Assembly (NCBI RefSeq): GCF_012489685.1
Contig: NC_080044.1
Span: forward strand, 26,144,369-26,208,368
Direction of reading: 5' to 3'
Source of the DNA: Lotus japonicus
Taxonomy: Eukaryota; Streptophyta; Magnoliopsida; Fabales; Fabaceae
DNA length: 64,000 bases
This document shows positions 22,134-36,100 of the stretch, piece by piece. The notes below the pieces were generated by a model. The model saw only the letters and a list, made by a program, of their open reading frames with translations. It ran no database searches and had not been told where the DNA came from. Made by a program: the position numbers and the translations under genes. Every line of letters begins with the position of its first letter. The first letter of the stretch is position 1.

Positions 22134-22835
22134 TCATAAATAAATTATTTAGTTAAGCATTCCCCTAAGTTTTGGAGAATTAATCCCTAGTAGATAATAG
22201 CCCGTCATCAAGAAAAAAGAGTCCATTAATGCATATAGGTAATTGATATTATAAATTTTTACGGCAGTAAAAGTAAGCAAAAGAAAATTTATTTTTAATC
22301 TGAAAGTGTAGGGAAACACTTGGGTAGTTTTTCCATATATCTATCTGTTTACAAAAAATTTCAACAAGTCTCTGAACAGGGTCAAAGGTATGTTGAAGGT
22401 CCAAATCTGGAAGATCAAGTAAAGAGGTTGAGGTCTAAGGCTCCATAATCCATGGATAGAGTAAACACTATCATGATAAAATTTGTTTTGTCTTCATTTT
22501 TTTTCTTGGCCAATATGAGATTCAAGCCAAAAGTTAGAAATAAATACCCTTTTAAGCAGCTTGTAGTTTTCCATGTTCAATAAAACAGCTGTTTGAACCG
22601 CCATAATTTTCACTGATAATTTATTTTGTACACCCTTGCCAACTTTTTCTCATAGCAACATTGAGATTGAGTTATGAAAAGAGCATACTATCACTAAAAT
22701 ATAGTAACCCAAATTTTGATTTTCAAAATTGGAACGAAAATTTCCTAACAAAGAAAACTTTCATCAGGGAGAAATCAGTTTTGATCATCATCAGGAAAAT
22801 AAGCTTTTAAGTTTGCTTATAGATTGTACTAATCT
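22134..22835. other. Noncoding, no gene recognised
   Basis: AT-rich sequence between the dead exon and the truncated Sirevirus LTR. No feature supported. Confidence 0.3.
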
Positions 22836-23815
22836 TAGAATGAAGGCAATCCACTAATCAGAGTTTTGTTACAATTGCACTTGCTACCTGCAAAGTGACT
22901 AACAATACACTGACTTAGCTATCCCTAAGATTCACTCTCTTAGTCTTCTCTAGGATCCGATCAACCTTGATCTCCTAAAGGTGAAACAAACAACTGTTTG
23001 AAGGTTTTGGGTTTACAAATAAATGCTTCTTGGAAAGCTAATAGTAAACACACTTAGTTCTATCTGAAGAAAGATTGCTAAGAAGATTTGAAATATTTCT
23101 TGCGCGTGAATAAGTTTCTTAGGCGGCATCTTTCAATCTTCAGCCTCTTTATATACTCCAAGGATTAGGGTTTGAACGTTGCATGGAAATGCTACCATTG
23201 GAAGGCAGATCTGGAATTTCCAGGTTCTGTTGTGGCTGAATCAGTTAGGTAGGGTCGTCAGGAATGGTACAATTACTTTTGTACTTTGGATAGCGACACG
23301 ACCTTTATCCTTGTTGACTTCTGATCAAAGTGACGCTTCATCTTGGAACTTGTGAAGCTTGATGATCAGATTTAGAGGGAAGCTTGGATCCTCTGACCTT
23401 TGTACCTTCTGCTTCTGGACTCAGAGGAGAAGTACTTGGTCTTCAGAGCCAGCTTACTCTTGGACTTCAGAATCTTCACTACTCAGCTTCTGGTCCTTTA
23501 GAGCGTCTGATCCTTCAGAGCGTCTGATCCTTCAGAGCTTCTAGTGAGCTGAATCCATATCAGAGCTTTATGATCTTCAGATCTTCTGAAGCTTGATCTA
23601 CTGTTCAGATTGAACATAGTACGTGCGAAAGCGTTGCAGAGGTTACTCTTTGAACATTGTGCTTCTGAAATATGTGAAGTAGAACCAGAATCTTGGCCTG
23701 TCATTTGGACACTTAGAAAAACAACGTTAGAGTACCATAATTGTTCATACTTAATAGTTAACTTGTAATCATCAAAACATAGAGTTGTACTACTAGATCA
23801 AAACTTGATCTTACA
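22836..23815 (-). mobile_element. Truncated Sirevirus LTR
   Basis: About 980 bp homologous to the LTRs at 3799-5009 and 10951-12162, ending at 23815 in ACTTGATCTTACA on the plus strand. The inner ~200 bp (the U5-side end) is missing, so it is not a clean solo LTR. It is more diverged from the other two copies than they are from each other. Confidence 0.85.
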
Positions 23816-25476
23816 CGTCTTTTATCTCCTATACAAGGTTCTTGGAACATCCCCAAACGGATTAACAAAATCATCCCACCAAAAGTGTCACATTTCCTGT
23901 GGCAAATGGTAAATAACAAAATAGCTGTCAAGGGTAACTTAGTAGCGAGGGGATAGTTTTGGGCAACGAAGGCCGCTACAGTTTATGTGGTTTACAAGTC
24001 GAATCAGTTCACCATTTGATGCTTGTTTGTGGCAAGACATGTCCATTATGGTACAACGTTCTCAACCGCGAAGGTGTGGCGTGGTGCTGCCCGGGCTCTA
24101 TTCAAGGTCTGCTGGATGAATGGACTGATTTGAGAGCAATATCTGATAAGGGCTTATGGGAACTGATCCCTTATTCGTTATGTTGGTCCATTTGGCTGGG
24201 TCGCAATGAATTCATTTTTCAGGATAAAGAATTCAGCATGGAATTGATTTGGGACTTGCATATATCTCGACTATCTTGGTGGATTAAAGCATGGTGGAAA
24301 TAATGTCCATATGCTAGCAGTGATTTCCTGTTGAACTTTGTGGACATTCGATTGAAAGCTCCAAAGGTAAAAATCCGTAGTAATCAATGGACACCACCAC
24401 CGATAGGGACTTTAAAATTCAACGTCGACGGATCTTCTCATGGCACTCCCTTGAAGAGTGGCATCAGAGGAATTATCAAAGATGCAGGAAGACAAATCAG
24501 AGGCATCTTTTCAAAAGCTATAGGGGAGCTTTGGGCCTTTGAAGCTGAGGTGAAAGCTATTCTTTACGCACTCATTTTCTATCGTCAATTTCAGCTTAGA
24601 CATATCCTTATTGAGAGCGATTCTGCACTCGCTGCAGGCTGGGTAAATAATAGAGTTAATAGGCCTTGGAAATTGATTCAAGACCTCAACCTTATTGACT
24701 CCCTTTGTATTGAAGTTGATTGTTTAGGAGATTCGCACATTTTCAGAGAATCAAACAACTTGGCGGATTATCTTGCCAAATCTGGCTGTAATAGGCAATC
24801 TGAAATCTGGTCTTTGATTAGAAACTAGCTGATTACATCCCTGATATCTTGCTGCTAGTTAGATGTGTTGTAGGTGCTTTCCTTGTGGCAGCTTTTTACT
24901 GCATTTTCAGCTGGTGTTTCGCTTTGTGCTTGCTTTCTTGGAGTATTCTCAGCTTGGCTTCTGGCAGCAAACTTCTGTTATGGAAGGCGCTGGTTCTCCT
25001 CGCTGGGTTTGATCCTCTCGAGCTCCCTCCCTCCATGTGTTGCTGCTCGTGTTTGGTGGTCTTGAGGGACATGTTTTCCCTCTTGCTGCAGAATTGTTTT
25101 TGGGTGCTGCAGGTGACTCTGGTGTCGCGGTTTCTATGGGTCTCCTTTGCGCTACTATGTTGTCTACTTCTGCTCTGGTTTGGAATTGAGGCCTTGCTCG
25201 TGATTTTTCAACTGCTGCATTGCCACTGTTGTGCGTTTTTGTCACATGGGCCGAGTCTATTTTTTGCTGCTGCAGCTGGTTCAATTCTTCTCTGCTTGTG
25301 GCCTTGTAGTACTTCTACAGCTTGTTCTTTCTAGTTTCACTAGCTGCAACTCTTTTCTTGTTTGGCATTCTTTGCCGTAAGTGTAGTTTAGATTTTTGCT
25401 TCCTTTTGTTTGTCTAGACGTGTGTTGTAATGACTACTATATTTTTAATTTATTCTATTCTCTTTTGTCGAAAAAA
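23816..25476 (+). pseudogene. LINE (L1-type) 3' end: zf-RVT and RNase H regions, 5'-truncated and decayed
   Basis: From 23816 the frame reads WNIPKRINKIIPPKVSHFLW, the region before the RT zinc-binding domain. After a frameshift near 23950 it continues SLCGLQVESVHHLMLVCGK and WSIWLGRNEFIF. A stop lies at 24301-24303, then the same frame resumes. A plant LINE-type RNase H follows at 24390-24827, with KFNVDGSSHG, FEAEVKAI, IESDSALAAGWV and ESNNLADYLAKSG, so the acidic active-site residues are present. The ~640-bp 3' UTR ends in an A-tract at about 25468-25478, marking the LINE 3' end. The 5' end is cut by the Sirevirus LTR. Confidence 0.8.
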
Positions 25477-25484
25477 AAAGGATA

Positions 25485-25990
25485 ATCAGTTACCAAATAT
25501 TACTTTCTTAAATATTTATAAATTGGAATTTAAATGTAGCTTTCATATGGACAATAATGATACATAAAATGTGAAATAGTGTCTGAAATGAATTTGAAAC
25601 AATCATGAAATTTAATTGAAGAATGCACGTGAATAATAAATAAACATCAGTTCTGTATTTTACTTCTCTATATTAGCTTTATAGCAGTTTTATAATTTGA
25701 ATACTTTAACTTGGAATTGAAATTCAGCTTTAAAGTATATACAAATGATTAAAGTCATTTTGAGTAAGTGTGAGAGTCTTTGCAAGAATAATTTCCATAT
25801 GCATCGATTTGAGTGTGATATCGAAGTAAAAAACAAATAAACATTAATTACCAAATTAAGTTTTCTTCAATGTTTGTATTGTGCATATTGAATTTGAATC
25901 GTTGAAAACGAAATTTAAATACATCTTTATATGTCATTTAGGATCATTAGTTATCAAATCTATTTTGCTTACATCTTAATAATATATAAA
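25485..25990. repeat. AT-rich repeat fragment
   Basis: About 500 bp nearly collinear with 31608-32090 and 41900-42370 (landmarks: TTTATAATTTGAATACTTTA and CCATATGCATCGATTTGAGT). It is an outlying partial copy of the ~1.01-kb tandem repeat. Confidence 0.75.
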
Positions 25991-28619
25991 GCTCATCCAC
26001 CAAAGTGGGCCACATTTTACTTAATTTCCACATGTATTCATTCTATTGGTTGATACCATTGAATTTCCAAATGTCTTATTCTAATTGGTCCACATTGATT
26101 AGTTTTCATTAATCCCTATTGATGACTCTATAAATTAAAAAATTAAATCACGTTTAATTAGGAATATATTAACAAAAGATGTCATCATTGATGAATGATA
26201 TTTTAATTTTGCCGTGAATGTCATATACCTCAAAGATATAACAATCAATTTTATTTTCTTTTGCAATTTACCGTTTAAGAAAAAGTCAAAAAGATGCATA
26301 TTTGAATAATGCTTTTTTTTTAAAGCAAATTTAATTGATGAATGTATGCTATATTTTTTTAAACGTGAACGGATAGTACTACAATTCAAAGATATATGAT
26401 TTTAATTTTTTAATAAACTGTTTAAAAAAATAAAAGTAAAAATGAAGCATATTTTACTAATTCCTTTTTTACATTGATGGATGAATACTACTTTTGTTTT
26501 GAACGTGAATGGATACTATGAGAGATATATGATTTTACCTGTCAAAAAAAAAAAGAAATATATGATTTTAATTATTTTTCAATTAACCGTTCAAAAAAAA
26601 AATATCTTTTTTTAACTTAAATGCCACATGTTTTACACCTATTGGTTCTTACGATATTTTTCAAATTTTGATTTTCATTGGTCCATATTGATGACTCAAT
26701 AAATTAGGAAAAAAAGATATATATATTAAAAAAAATTTATTCAAAATATGAGCAATTTTGATAAATTGATAATTATTCACACTCTGCTCAAACGGGTAAT
26801 ACTCCCGGAATTGATAAATTTATTACGTTTGAATTGGAAAGATACTCAATCCCTAATTTCTTTATGCCGATTCCTTAATTTAGCATCCATTAGCAAAGTT
26901 GTTAATTATGTTTCTTTTATATGCAATGACTAATATACTTACTTTTAGTCATTCAAAACAACTTTTTAAGTTTGAATTTTATCTCTTAATCACACTCAAT
27001 TAACTCTGATTTGTGTAACAGCCAGTCAAAGTGCAATTCAAATTTCCAACCCTATTTTCCCCCACAAATTTGGCCGTGCATTTTTTTAAATAGCAACATC
27101 CTATGTTCATTCCTCCATCTCTTCCCCAAATTGGCACTAGAATTTTTTTTTTTTTTTCATATCATGAGTATTTTTCTTTATGAGTCGAATATTTTTGTTC
27201 TTCTTTACAAATTTTTTTATGTTCTTGATGATTGGAGATTGCAAGTAAAATTCAAAGCTTTAGTGGTTCTAATCTTACTTAACTAAAGATCTCTTTCTAT
27301 TTGGTTTTCAGGGGATTTTCTGTTTGGCCCAAGTATCTTTTGGGGCGTTGCTTTTAGTAGGTCTGCTGTGCAGATTTCTAGCACTCAGTAATCTCATGCA
27401 GGCAGGCTTTGATTCTTAATTTGCTGAACTTTGTTGCACTACTAAGGTTTTGAGTGATGGTGCCAACTTGAGCAAGAAACCAAGAAGTCAAATTTTGCAA
27501 ATCCAAATTCAAGGTGGATTTGGGGAGTGTATAATTGCTGATGAAAGCCAGAAGACCAGTCAGTGCCTATGTCTCTAGAGCGAAATGAACCAATGCATAT
27601 TGAGGTAAATAATTTTGAGATGATTGGGAGTTCTTTATATTTATTTATTTGCATCATTCATTTTCCAAAGCAAACAACATTTTCCGTCCAATGATTTTCT
27701 TCATTCAATTTCATGGTGTTAAGAGTCTGACATAAAAGGATGCTATCCATGATTTTTTTGGTTATGTGAATTAATTGAACTACTTTCTTTGACTATCAAT
27801 TCAAGTAATTTGGCAGAAGATGATGAACATTAATCCACGATTTTATTTGCTAGGCTTTCGCCTTACCATATCTACTAAGTAAACCTTCTTCAATGTGAAG
27901 AAAGAGATCAAAAACCTCTTTTATAGTTGTTTTGTTGGGACCTGCACAGGGAGAAAGACCTTTGAAAAGTGTCCAAGGCAGCCAGCACATATAGGCTTGG
28001 GTGTGACTAAGAGTCGCTGTAGAATATGACTATCGATATGGGGTTCTGCCCTTTTTTTTTATCATATTTATCACAATCTTCCGCCCTCCTCTGCTAGGCA
28101 ATGTCAGTGTTGCTTTTGATTTAATTAGTTTACAACATATAGTTGACTCCGTAAGTTATGATTTGTTGTGGTTTCTTATTGATTTGTTTTTATTACTTGA
28201 TTGCGAATGAAATATTTGATTTGATTTGTTGTCTGCTGTGATTTTAAATTTATCCTCTTTGAGAAATTGAGTGTCCTTCCTAAAACTTAAATTTATAAAT
28301 CGGTAGATTAAATTAGAATGGTAATGTTTATCTCTTCCTCTATGGCTTTCAAGACTTATGTTATAAAAAACCGGTTGGAGAGAAGATATATATTATCTTT
28401 CTTTGGAATCTATTCCAAATCATGTATGAGGATGATCGGACAAATTTCAATTCAAAGTTTCCTTTGGGTGTAAGTTGAATTAATTAATGGTCTTTTTCAG
28501 GGAGTTACAAGTTGAATTATTCATGTACTTATTTGTACTGAACTTTTTCAATCAAGTTTTATATAGAGTATGTTGCGTGATTGTTTAAATTGATGTATCA
28601 TTTATGCTTTATTTCATTT
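25991..28619. other. AT-rich intergenic DNA
   Basis: Contains imperfect internal repeats, such as AACGTGAA(C/T)GGATA at about 26363 and 26504 and TTGGTCCA(C/T)ATTGAT at about 26086 and 26679, and T-runs. No coding region supported. Confidence 0.4.
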
Positions 28620-28798
28620 AGGAGAGGTAAAGAAAATTTTCCTTTTATGAAGTAGGGTGGTTGTTCTCTTTTCTTTTGGGCTGTTGTGTTTGTTCCTAGG
28701 GTGGTTTGGTTTTTTTTTCCTTCCTTGTAGTTTGTTCTCTTTTTCGTTTATTAATGAATAACTCTCTTTTGCTCTCAAAAAAAAAAAGAAAAGAGAGA
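28620..28798 (+). mobile_element. Probable retroposon 3' end with A-tail
   Basis: T/G-rich 3'-UTR-like sequence with TTTATTAATGAATAACTCTC followed by an A-run at 28778-28790, as at LINE 3' ends. No coding part is attached. Confidence 0.35.
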
Positions 28799-28911
28799 AG
28801 ATGAGTAGAGAAAAATAGAAGAAAAAATAGTACATCTTACATGCTTTGTTTGGATTAATTGCTGCCAATGAAAGTTACTAATTAATTATCGTACCTCTAA
28901 AAAAAGGAAAT

Positions 28912-30787
28912 GTAAGACCCAAAATTTAATAGACCGCTTATTTACTTAATTTCTTTAAATTAAGGTAACCCGTATTATTTATTAATTATTTTTGATTGAA
29001 TATTATTCACGCCACGACGGCGGGAAATACCTTAAGGAATACTTTCCTTACAATCATTTAATCGCGTGTTTATATTTATTATTTCTATATTATTTTCTTA
29101 ACTCGAATCTAATCGCGATTCGGGAAAATTAATTAAGTAGTAATTAATTTCAATATTTTGATTTTATAAAGTTATTTAAAAGTAAGGATTTATTTATAAT
29201 TATTTTTGTGTGTATTATTTTATTTTTAATCTTAATAATTTCTACTCTTTATTTATCTTTCTCTTCAATGAAGAGATGATCTGCTCTAACAAGTCACCAT
29301 TGTTATTTACTTATGTTAGCCTATCAAGCATCACAAAGGAATATTCTTTATTCATTTTCCTTCCTAACCACTCATTCAAAATATTTATTTTTCCTCTCAT
29401 CCTCACCACACATTTAAATTTCTGATCACACTCTCTCTCCACGTGGGCCCCACCCCACACCGATCAGAATTCAATACACTCTCTCTCCCCCATTCACTCC
29501 CTCACGCTCTCACTCTCCCATTCTCCCCTCTCACTCAACATCTCTCTCCCTTTCTCCTCCTTCACTTCTTCTTCCTCCATCTCTGCAACAAACACTTCCC
29601 TCCATGGCTGAGCAAAACGCCGCCACCCATGGCCAAGCCACCACCACCACGAGCGCCCCTCTACTCACGGATGCCGCCATTAACCGCACCACCATCACCG
29701 TTCCTTCTTCTTCATCTCAAGGGAGCCACCATGAATGAACCACCACCACCTTGAGGCCACAGCCGCGAGCTCCTCTCCCCTGTTTCGCGAGCTCTGCCGC
29801 ACCACCCCCACGTCCAGAAGCGACGAAGAGCTAGAGAAAAACAAAACCCTAAACCGCCACCTTCAAGCTTCGATCTCTGGCGAACCCCTTAGCTTTTGGA
29901 GAAACGAATACTACCACTGAACTCCCCTCATCATCAGCTTCAAAACCCCTAAAGAAATTTTGGATTCCGACCACCTTCGCCGGAAACCGCCGCCAACCAC
30001 CGTCTTCTCCGGCCAACCTTTGCCGGAGAAGTCACTGAACTCAGAACAAGGAAGCTCTTTCTCTCTTCTTGCCGAATTGAAGATCAATTTTGGGTAAGGG
30101 ACAAACCTTTCTTCCAATTTCTGATTTCCCCCTTTTCCAAAACTCTAATTCTAACCCTCTTATTCCTCTGCTGAGTCCTTGCTTGAATTGTGCCAGTGTT
30201 GTTCAACATTGATGGTCCTCAGAGGAAGGTAAAAGCTGCTGTTAGAGAAGAGGAGGAAGCAAATTCAGAACCTTAGCCATGAGGCTTAAGGTAGAAAATG
30301 AAATAATTTCTGTTTTGGGTATTGTGTTAATTCTTGTAGGGGCTGAAAATGTTTTTGAAAATGTAAGGGCATTTGAGATGGTTAATCTCTAGTTAGTTCT
30401 GTTGTTTATGTATTGATTACCTCTGGATGAGCATGGGTTCGATATTAGATTAGGAGAAATTTAAACTGTTTTCGTCTTGTGATTATAGTAGCTGCTGTTC
30501 TGTCAAATACCTAGGTTTAATGACTGAATTTGAAGAAGTAGTCTTCATAAGAACTGTTGCTTTTTCTGTTAGCAAACATTTACCACTGGTTCCGTGTCGT
30601 TTCGATTTCTCTAGCTCAAGTTATACGCATTTTGGTGAGCACGGGTTAAGCTGTCCCGTTTTTCACGAACTGCTGTTGTATTTGATTTTTCGTGAATTTT
30701 GTACTTTTAATGTGGACTTGAAAATTTATGAGGATTTACAAAACCTGTAGATGAAGTCAGGATAAAAATATTTGATTTTTCGAAGTT
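28912..30787 (+). mobile_element. Truncated gypsy-type LTR
   Basis: It starts TGTAAGACCCAAAATTTAAT, a start I recall as common in plant gypsy (chromovirus) LTRs. It contains a pyrimidine-rich region (29430-29590) and short open frames without recognisable domains. No ...CA end or PBS is seen before the AT-rich repeat begins at about 30788, so it is truncated. The right boundary is approximate. Confidence 0.55.
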
Positions 30788-32431
30788 TATTAGCAGTTTT
30801 ATAATTTGAATACTTTAACATGGAATTGAAATTCAGCTTTAAAGTATATAAAAATGATTAAAGTCATTTTGAGTAAGTGTGGGATTCTTTGCAAGAATAA
30901 TTTCCATATGCATCGATTTGAGTGTAATATCGAAGTAAAAAACAAAGAAACATTAATTACTAAATTAAGTTTTCTTCAATGTTTGTATTGTTCATATTGA
31001 ATTTGAATCATTGAAAATAAAATTTAAATACATCTTTATATGTCATTTAAGATCATCAGTTTCCAAATCTATTTTTGTTACATTGATTAAAGGTGAACAA
31101 TTATAATACAAAATCAAACATTAATGTGTCTTAAATTAATTTAAAACTGATATGAAATTTAATGAAGCAATGCAAGTGGATAACAATAAATGTTAGTCAT
31201 AAAGCATAGTTGTCTTCAATAATTTTATACTTGTTATATAATTAGGATATAATTCAGAATGATATTTAAATACAACTTTAAAGAATTAAATAATGCTTAA
31301 AATTAATTAAAATAAACTGACTTAAATGAATTTAAAGATATCATAGAATTAATAAATATATGTGGACAGGAAAACATGACTAGTTAAAAAATTTAACAAG
31401 ATTCAATAATTATAACTATTTTAGAATTTGTATCATTTAGTATAAATTTAACAAATACATTGATTCGAGTGAGAGATCTATGTGGAGAATAAAGAAATAT
31501 CAGTTACAATATTACCTTGTCTTCAATATTTGAATTATTTTAAAAGAATTCGAATAATTGAACGTGAAATTTAAAGAAATCTTTAAATAACATTTAAGAT
31601 AATCAGTTACCAAATATTACTTTCTTAAATATGAATAAATTGGAATTTAAATGTAGATTTCATATGGACAATAATGGTACATAAATATGTGGAATAGTGT
31701 CTGAAATGAATTTGAAACAATCATGGAATTTAATTGAAGAATGCATGTGAATAGTAAATAAACATCGGTTCTGGATTTTACTTCTCTATAATAGCTTTAT
31801 AGCAATTATATAATTTGAATACTTTAACATGGAATTGAAATTCAGCTTTAAAGTATATAAAAATGATTAAAGTCATTTGAAGTAAGTGTGAGAGTCTTTG
31901 CAAAAATAATTTCCATATGCAATGATTTGAGTGTGGTATCCAAGTAAAAAAACAAAGAAACATTAATTACCAAATTAAGTTTTCTTCAATGTTTGTATTG
32001 TGCATATTGAATTTGAATCATTGAAAAAGAAATTTAAATACATCTTTATATGTCATTTAAGATCATCAGTTACCAAATCTATTTTTGTTACATTGATTAA
32101 AGGTGAACAATAATAATACAAAACCAAACATTAATGTGTCTTAAATAAATTTAAAACTGATATGAAATTTAATGAATCAATGCAAGTGGATAACAATAAA
32201 TTTAGTCATAAAATGTAAAATGTAGTTGGCTTCAATAATCATATACTTGATATATAATTAGGATATAATTCAGAATGATATTTAAATACAACTTTAAAGA
32301 ATAAAATAATGATAAAAATTAATTAGAATAAAATGTCTTAAATGAATTTAAAGCTATCTTAGAATTGTTAAATATATGTGGACAGGAAAAAATCAATAGT
32401 TATGAAATTTAACAAGATTCAATAATTATAA
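30788..32431. repeat. AT-rich ~1.01-kb tandem repeat, units 1-2
   Basis: The landmark AGCA(G/A)TT(T/A)TATAATTTG recurs at 30792 and 31801, a period of 1,009 bp, with clear similarity along the whole unit. The array resumes at 41698 after element G1 and ends at 42484 at element Z. No coding capacity. It resembles a small satellite array or an old noncoding repeat. Confidence 0.8.
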
Positions 32432-33128
32432 TGTAACACCACGATTCCAGGTGTCACTTTAGTAACTAAAAATAAACTTTACGCGGAAAACAGGTAATTT
32501 CTTTTTTTCGTTTGATTCCTTTTAATAAAAGCGATAGAAAATAAAGACATAACCCATCAACTAAACTAACCGATATACAAATATATACACATGTACAGCC
32601 TCAGCTGCACTCCCACGTCACGCGCACTCGCAGTGACTCCAAAGTAGTGTGCCCGCAGACAAATATATACAGAACCAGCACTGTAAGTAAAAGTTTCAAA
32701 TGTACAGTCATCCAAGAGAAAGTCGGCTCCATAAATGGCCTGAACAAAAGACCCCTATACTTCGAAGCAAAGAAGTTAGCGTTGTCGGACTTCCGAAAAG
32801 TGAATACTATCGTGCGTACAGTCCAGGGTTCCGAAATGAAACGCTGGTCGAAGGAAAAATAAAGAGAACCTTTAAATTTTCCAAGGATTTGAAATCTCAC
32901 TTAATACGTCGTTCTAAAAGCGAAATTAGCCTATTCTGGACACTCTCGCCATAAAGCAGGTGTGCAGACGACTCGCACTAACTCTTAAAACAACTACGCA
33001 ACATTCCTCAAGCAATTCCTGAACTTTCTTCTTCATTAATCTTTCTCAAACATCAAACTCCTGTCACGCTTACACTGATTCTACGCGTGAGTCAGAAATT
33101 AACTTGCTCTGTAAATCCAGGTCTTACA
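32432..33128 (-). mobile_element. 3' LTR of G1, internally deleted (697 bp)
   Basis: Matches both ends of the 3.9-kb LTR, but jumps from the equivalent of 38117 straight to 41331. It lacks about 3.2 kb that holds the TATA box, the hairpin array and the LTR ORF. The junction reads CCCCTATACT|TCGAAGC with little or no microhomology. Both LTRs are made from one template, so the deletion came after insertion. Confidence 0.9.
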
Positions 33129-33150
33129 ATACTCCCCTCCAAAAAGAAAG
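33129..33150 (-). promoter_or_regulatory. Polypurine tract of G1
   Basis: The minus strand reads TTTTTGGAGGGGAGTAT directly before the 3' LTR start TGTAAGACC. Confidence 0.8.
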
Positions 33151-33165
33151 TTTCGTCCTCGAAAC

Positions 33166-36100
33166 TCAGAGTTCTGCGAAAAGTCCGGGATACAGTTCCT
33201 TGATCTTGTCTTCTAATTCCCAGGTAGCGTCTCCCGTATCGTTGTTCCATATCACGTTCACCAACGCAATCTGCTTCCCCCTCAGCTGTTTCACTCTTCT
33301 ATCCCCAATACTCACTGGTGGTGCCTCAAAGGTCAAATCATCCTTCAATTCAACGTTGTCTGGCTCGATTACATGAGTCGGGTCTGGAATGTACTTCCTC
33401 AACTGCGACACATGAAATACATCATGAATGTTGGAAAGAAACGGTGGTAATGCAATCTGATACGCCACTGCTCCAACACGTCGAGTGATTTGATAAGGCC
33501 CAATAAACTTTGGCGTGAGCTTCCTTGACTTAATAGCTCGTCCAACCCCCATAGTCTGAGTTACTCGTAGAAACACATGGTCGCCCTCTTCAAACTCTAG
33601 GGTTCTGCGTCTCTGATCAGCATAACTCTTCTGTCTGCTCTGTGAAGCTCTCATCTTTTCTCTGATCTGCTTAACCTTCTCAGTCGTCTGTTGCAGCAAT
33701 TCTGGCCCAATCAATAAACTCTCCCCATCTTGATACCAACACAACGGTGTCCTACACTTTCGACCATACAAAGCCTCATACGGTGCCATCCCAATGCTCG
33801 CATGAAAACTATTGTTGTATGTAAATTCGATCAATGGCAGAAGATCATCCCAGCTTCCTCTGTTATCCAACACACAAGCACGTAGTAGATCCTCTAGCGA
33901 CTGAATAGTTCTCTCTGTTTGCCCATCAGTTTGTGGATGATACGCCGAACTCAATCTCAGCTTGGTTCCTAACGCATCATGAAGAGCTCCCCAAAAGTGC
34001 GAAGTAAACTTTGGATCCCGATCAGACACAATACTCGTCGGAACTCCGTGTAGTCTCACAATCTCCGCCACATAAATCTCAGCCAACTTTTCCACATTGT
34101 AGGTAGTTCTCACTGGTAGAAAATGCCCTGACTTGGTCAAACGATCCACAATCACCCAAATCGAATCGTGTTTCTTCTGTGTTCTTGGCAAAGCTACCAC
34201 AAAATCCATGGATATACTATCCCATTTCCATTCTGGCACGTCTAAACTCTGTAGCATACCAGCAGGTATTTGATGCTCTACCTTAGCCTTCTGACAAGTC
34301 AAACATGCAGCTACATACTCGGCCACTTGTTTCTTCATTCCCGGCCACCAGAAATTCAGTTTCAAATCTTGATACATCTTGGTCATTCCCGGATGAATGC
34401 TCCATTTGCTCTTGTGTCCTTCATCCATGATCAGCCTTCTCAATTCTGAATTGTTGGGTACACAAACCCTGTCTTTGCATCGTAGGATATTGTCAGTTTC
34501 TATCTTGAATTCCGGGTCTTTCCCTTGAATTACTAAGTTCCTCTTCTCCAGCAGAAGCGCACCTTGCAACTGTTGCTCTCTAATCTCTTCCATTAGTCCA
34601 CTGGCAATTCTGATCATTCCGAATCTCAACTTCCCCTCAGACGGGGTCACACCTAAACTCATATCTCGAAATTGTTCGAGTAACTCCAGCTCTTTAACCA
34701 TCATTGACGAGACATGCATCTTCCTACTCAAAGCATCAGCAACCACATTTGCCTTCCCAGGGTGATATTGCAACGTAAACTCATAGTCTTTGATAAACTC
34801 CATCCATCTTCGTTGCCTCATGTTCAGCTCCTTCTGATCAAACAAGTATTTAAGACTCTTGTGATCGCTAAATATCGTGAAAGTACAACCATAGAGATAA
34901 TGCCTCCAGATTTTCAGCGAAAATACAATGGCAGCTAACTCCAAATCATGAGTCGGGTAGTTCCTCTCGTGAGTCTTCAACTGTATCGAAGCATAAGCCA
35001 CCACTTTTCGATGTTGCATCAGCCCACATCACAAGCCTTGATACGAAGCATAACAGTAGACCTCATAAGGTTCCTCCGGTTGTGGCAAAATAAGCACAGG
35101 TGACGTCGTTAAACGGTCCTTCAAAGTCTGAAAACTTGATTCACACGCCTCAGTCCATGCAAAAGGTTGATCCTTCCTCGTTAGTTGAGTCAAAGGTCCA
35201 ACAATCTTGGCAAATCCCTCAATGAAGCGTCTATAATATCCAGCCAAACCCACAAAACTTCTAATTTCTGTCACTGTCTTCGGTTGCTCCCAAGCCAAAA
35301 CAGTCTCCACTTTCGCTGGGTCCACAGCTATGCCTTCCTTTGAGATAACATGGCCTAAGAAATTAACTTCCTCCAGCCAGAATTCACACTTGGAAGGGTT
35401 TGCATACAGCTTTTTCTCCCTCAACACTTGTAAAACTTGGCGCAAATGTCCTTCATGTTCCTTTGCGTCCTTCGAATAGATCAGTATGTCATCAATAAAC
35501 ACCACCACAAACCGATCTAAGAAATCATGAAAGATGCGGTTCATGTAATCCATGAAAACAGCAGGTGCATTTCTCACTCCAAACGGCATCACTAGGTACT
35601 CGTAGTGTCCGTAACGTGTTCTGAATGCAGTTTTCGGTATATCCTCAGTCTTCACTCTGATCTGATGATAGCCTGACTTCAAGTCTATCTTGGAAAATAC
35701 GGCAACCCCTCGTAATTGATCCATCAAATCATCTATCCTCGGCAACGGGTATCTGTTCTTGATCGTCGCCTTGTTCAGTTCTCGATAATCCACACACAAT
35801 CTCGACCTTCCGTCTTTCTTCTTAACTAAAAGCACTGGCGCTCCCCACGGCGAAACACTTGGTCGAATGAATCCCTTCGCCGAAAGATCCTCCAACTGAG
35901 ATTTCAACTCTACTAACTCCGCAAGTGCCATACGGTAAGGTGCAATCGAAATCGGTCCGGTTCCGGGTACAATGTCGATCACAAACTCTACATCGCGTAC
36001 TGGCGGTAGTCCAGGTACATCTCCAGGAAAAACATCCGCAAAGTCTCGAACCACCGGAATACCATGAATATCCAATTCCTTCTTCCCCTCCAGACTTAGC

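Noticed and set aside
24849..25334. Hydrophobic 161-codon frame after the LINE
   Set aside because: It lies in the LINE 3' UTR before the A-tail; Cys/Leu-rich composition is explained by the T/G-rich sequence.
33104..33376. Plus-strand frame near the G1 polypurine tract
   Set aside because: It is the complement of the integrase/chromodomain coding region and has no independent support.
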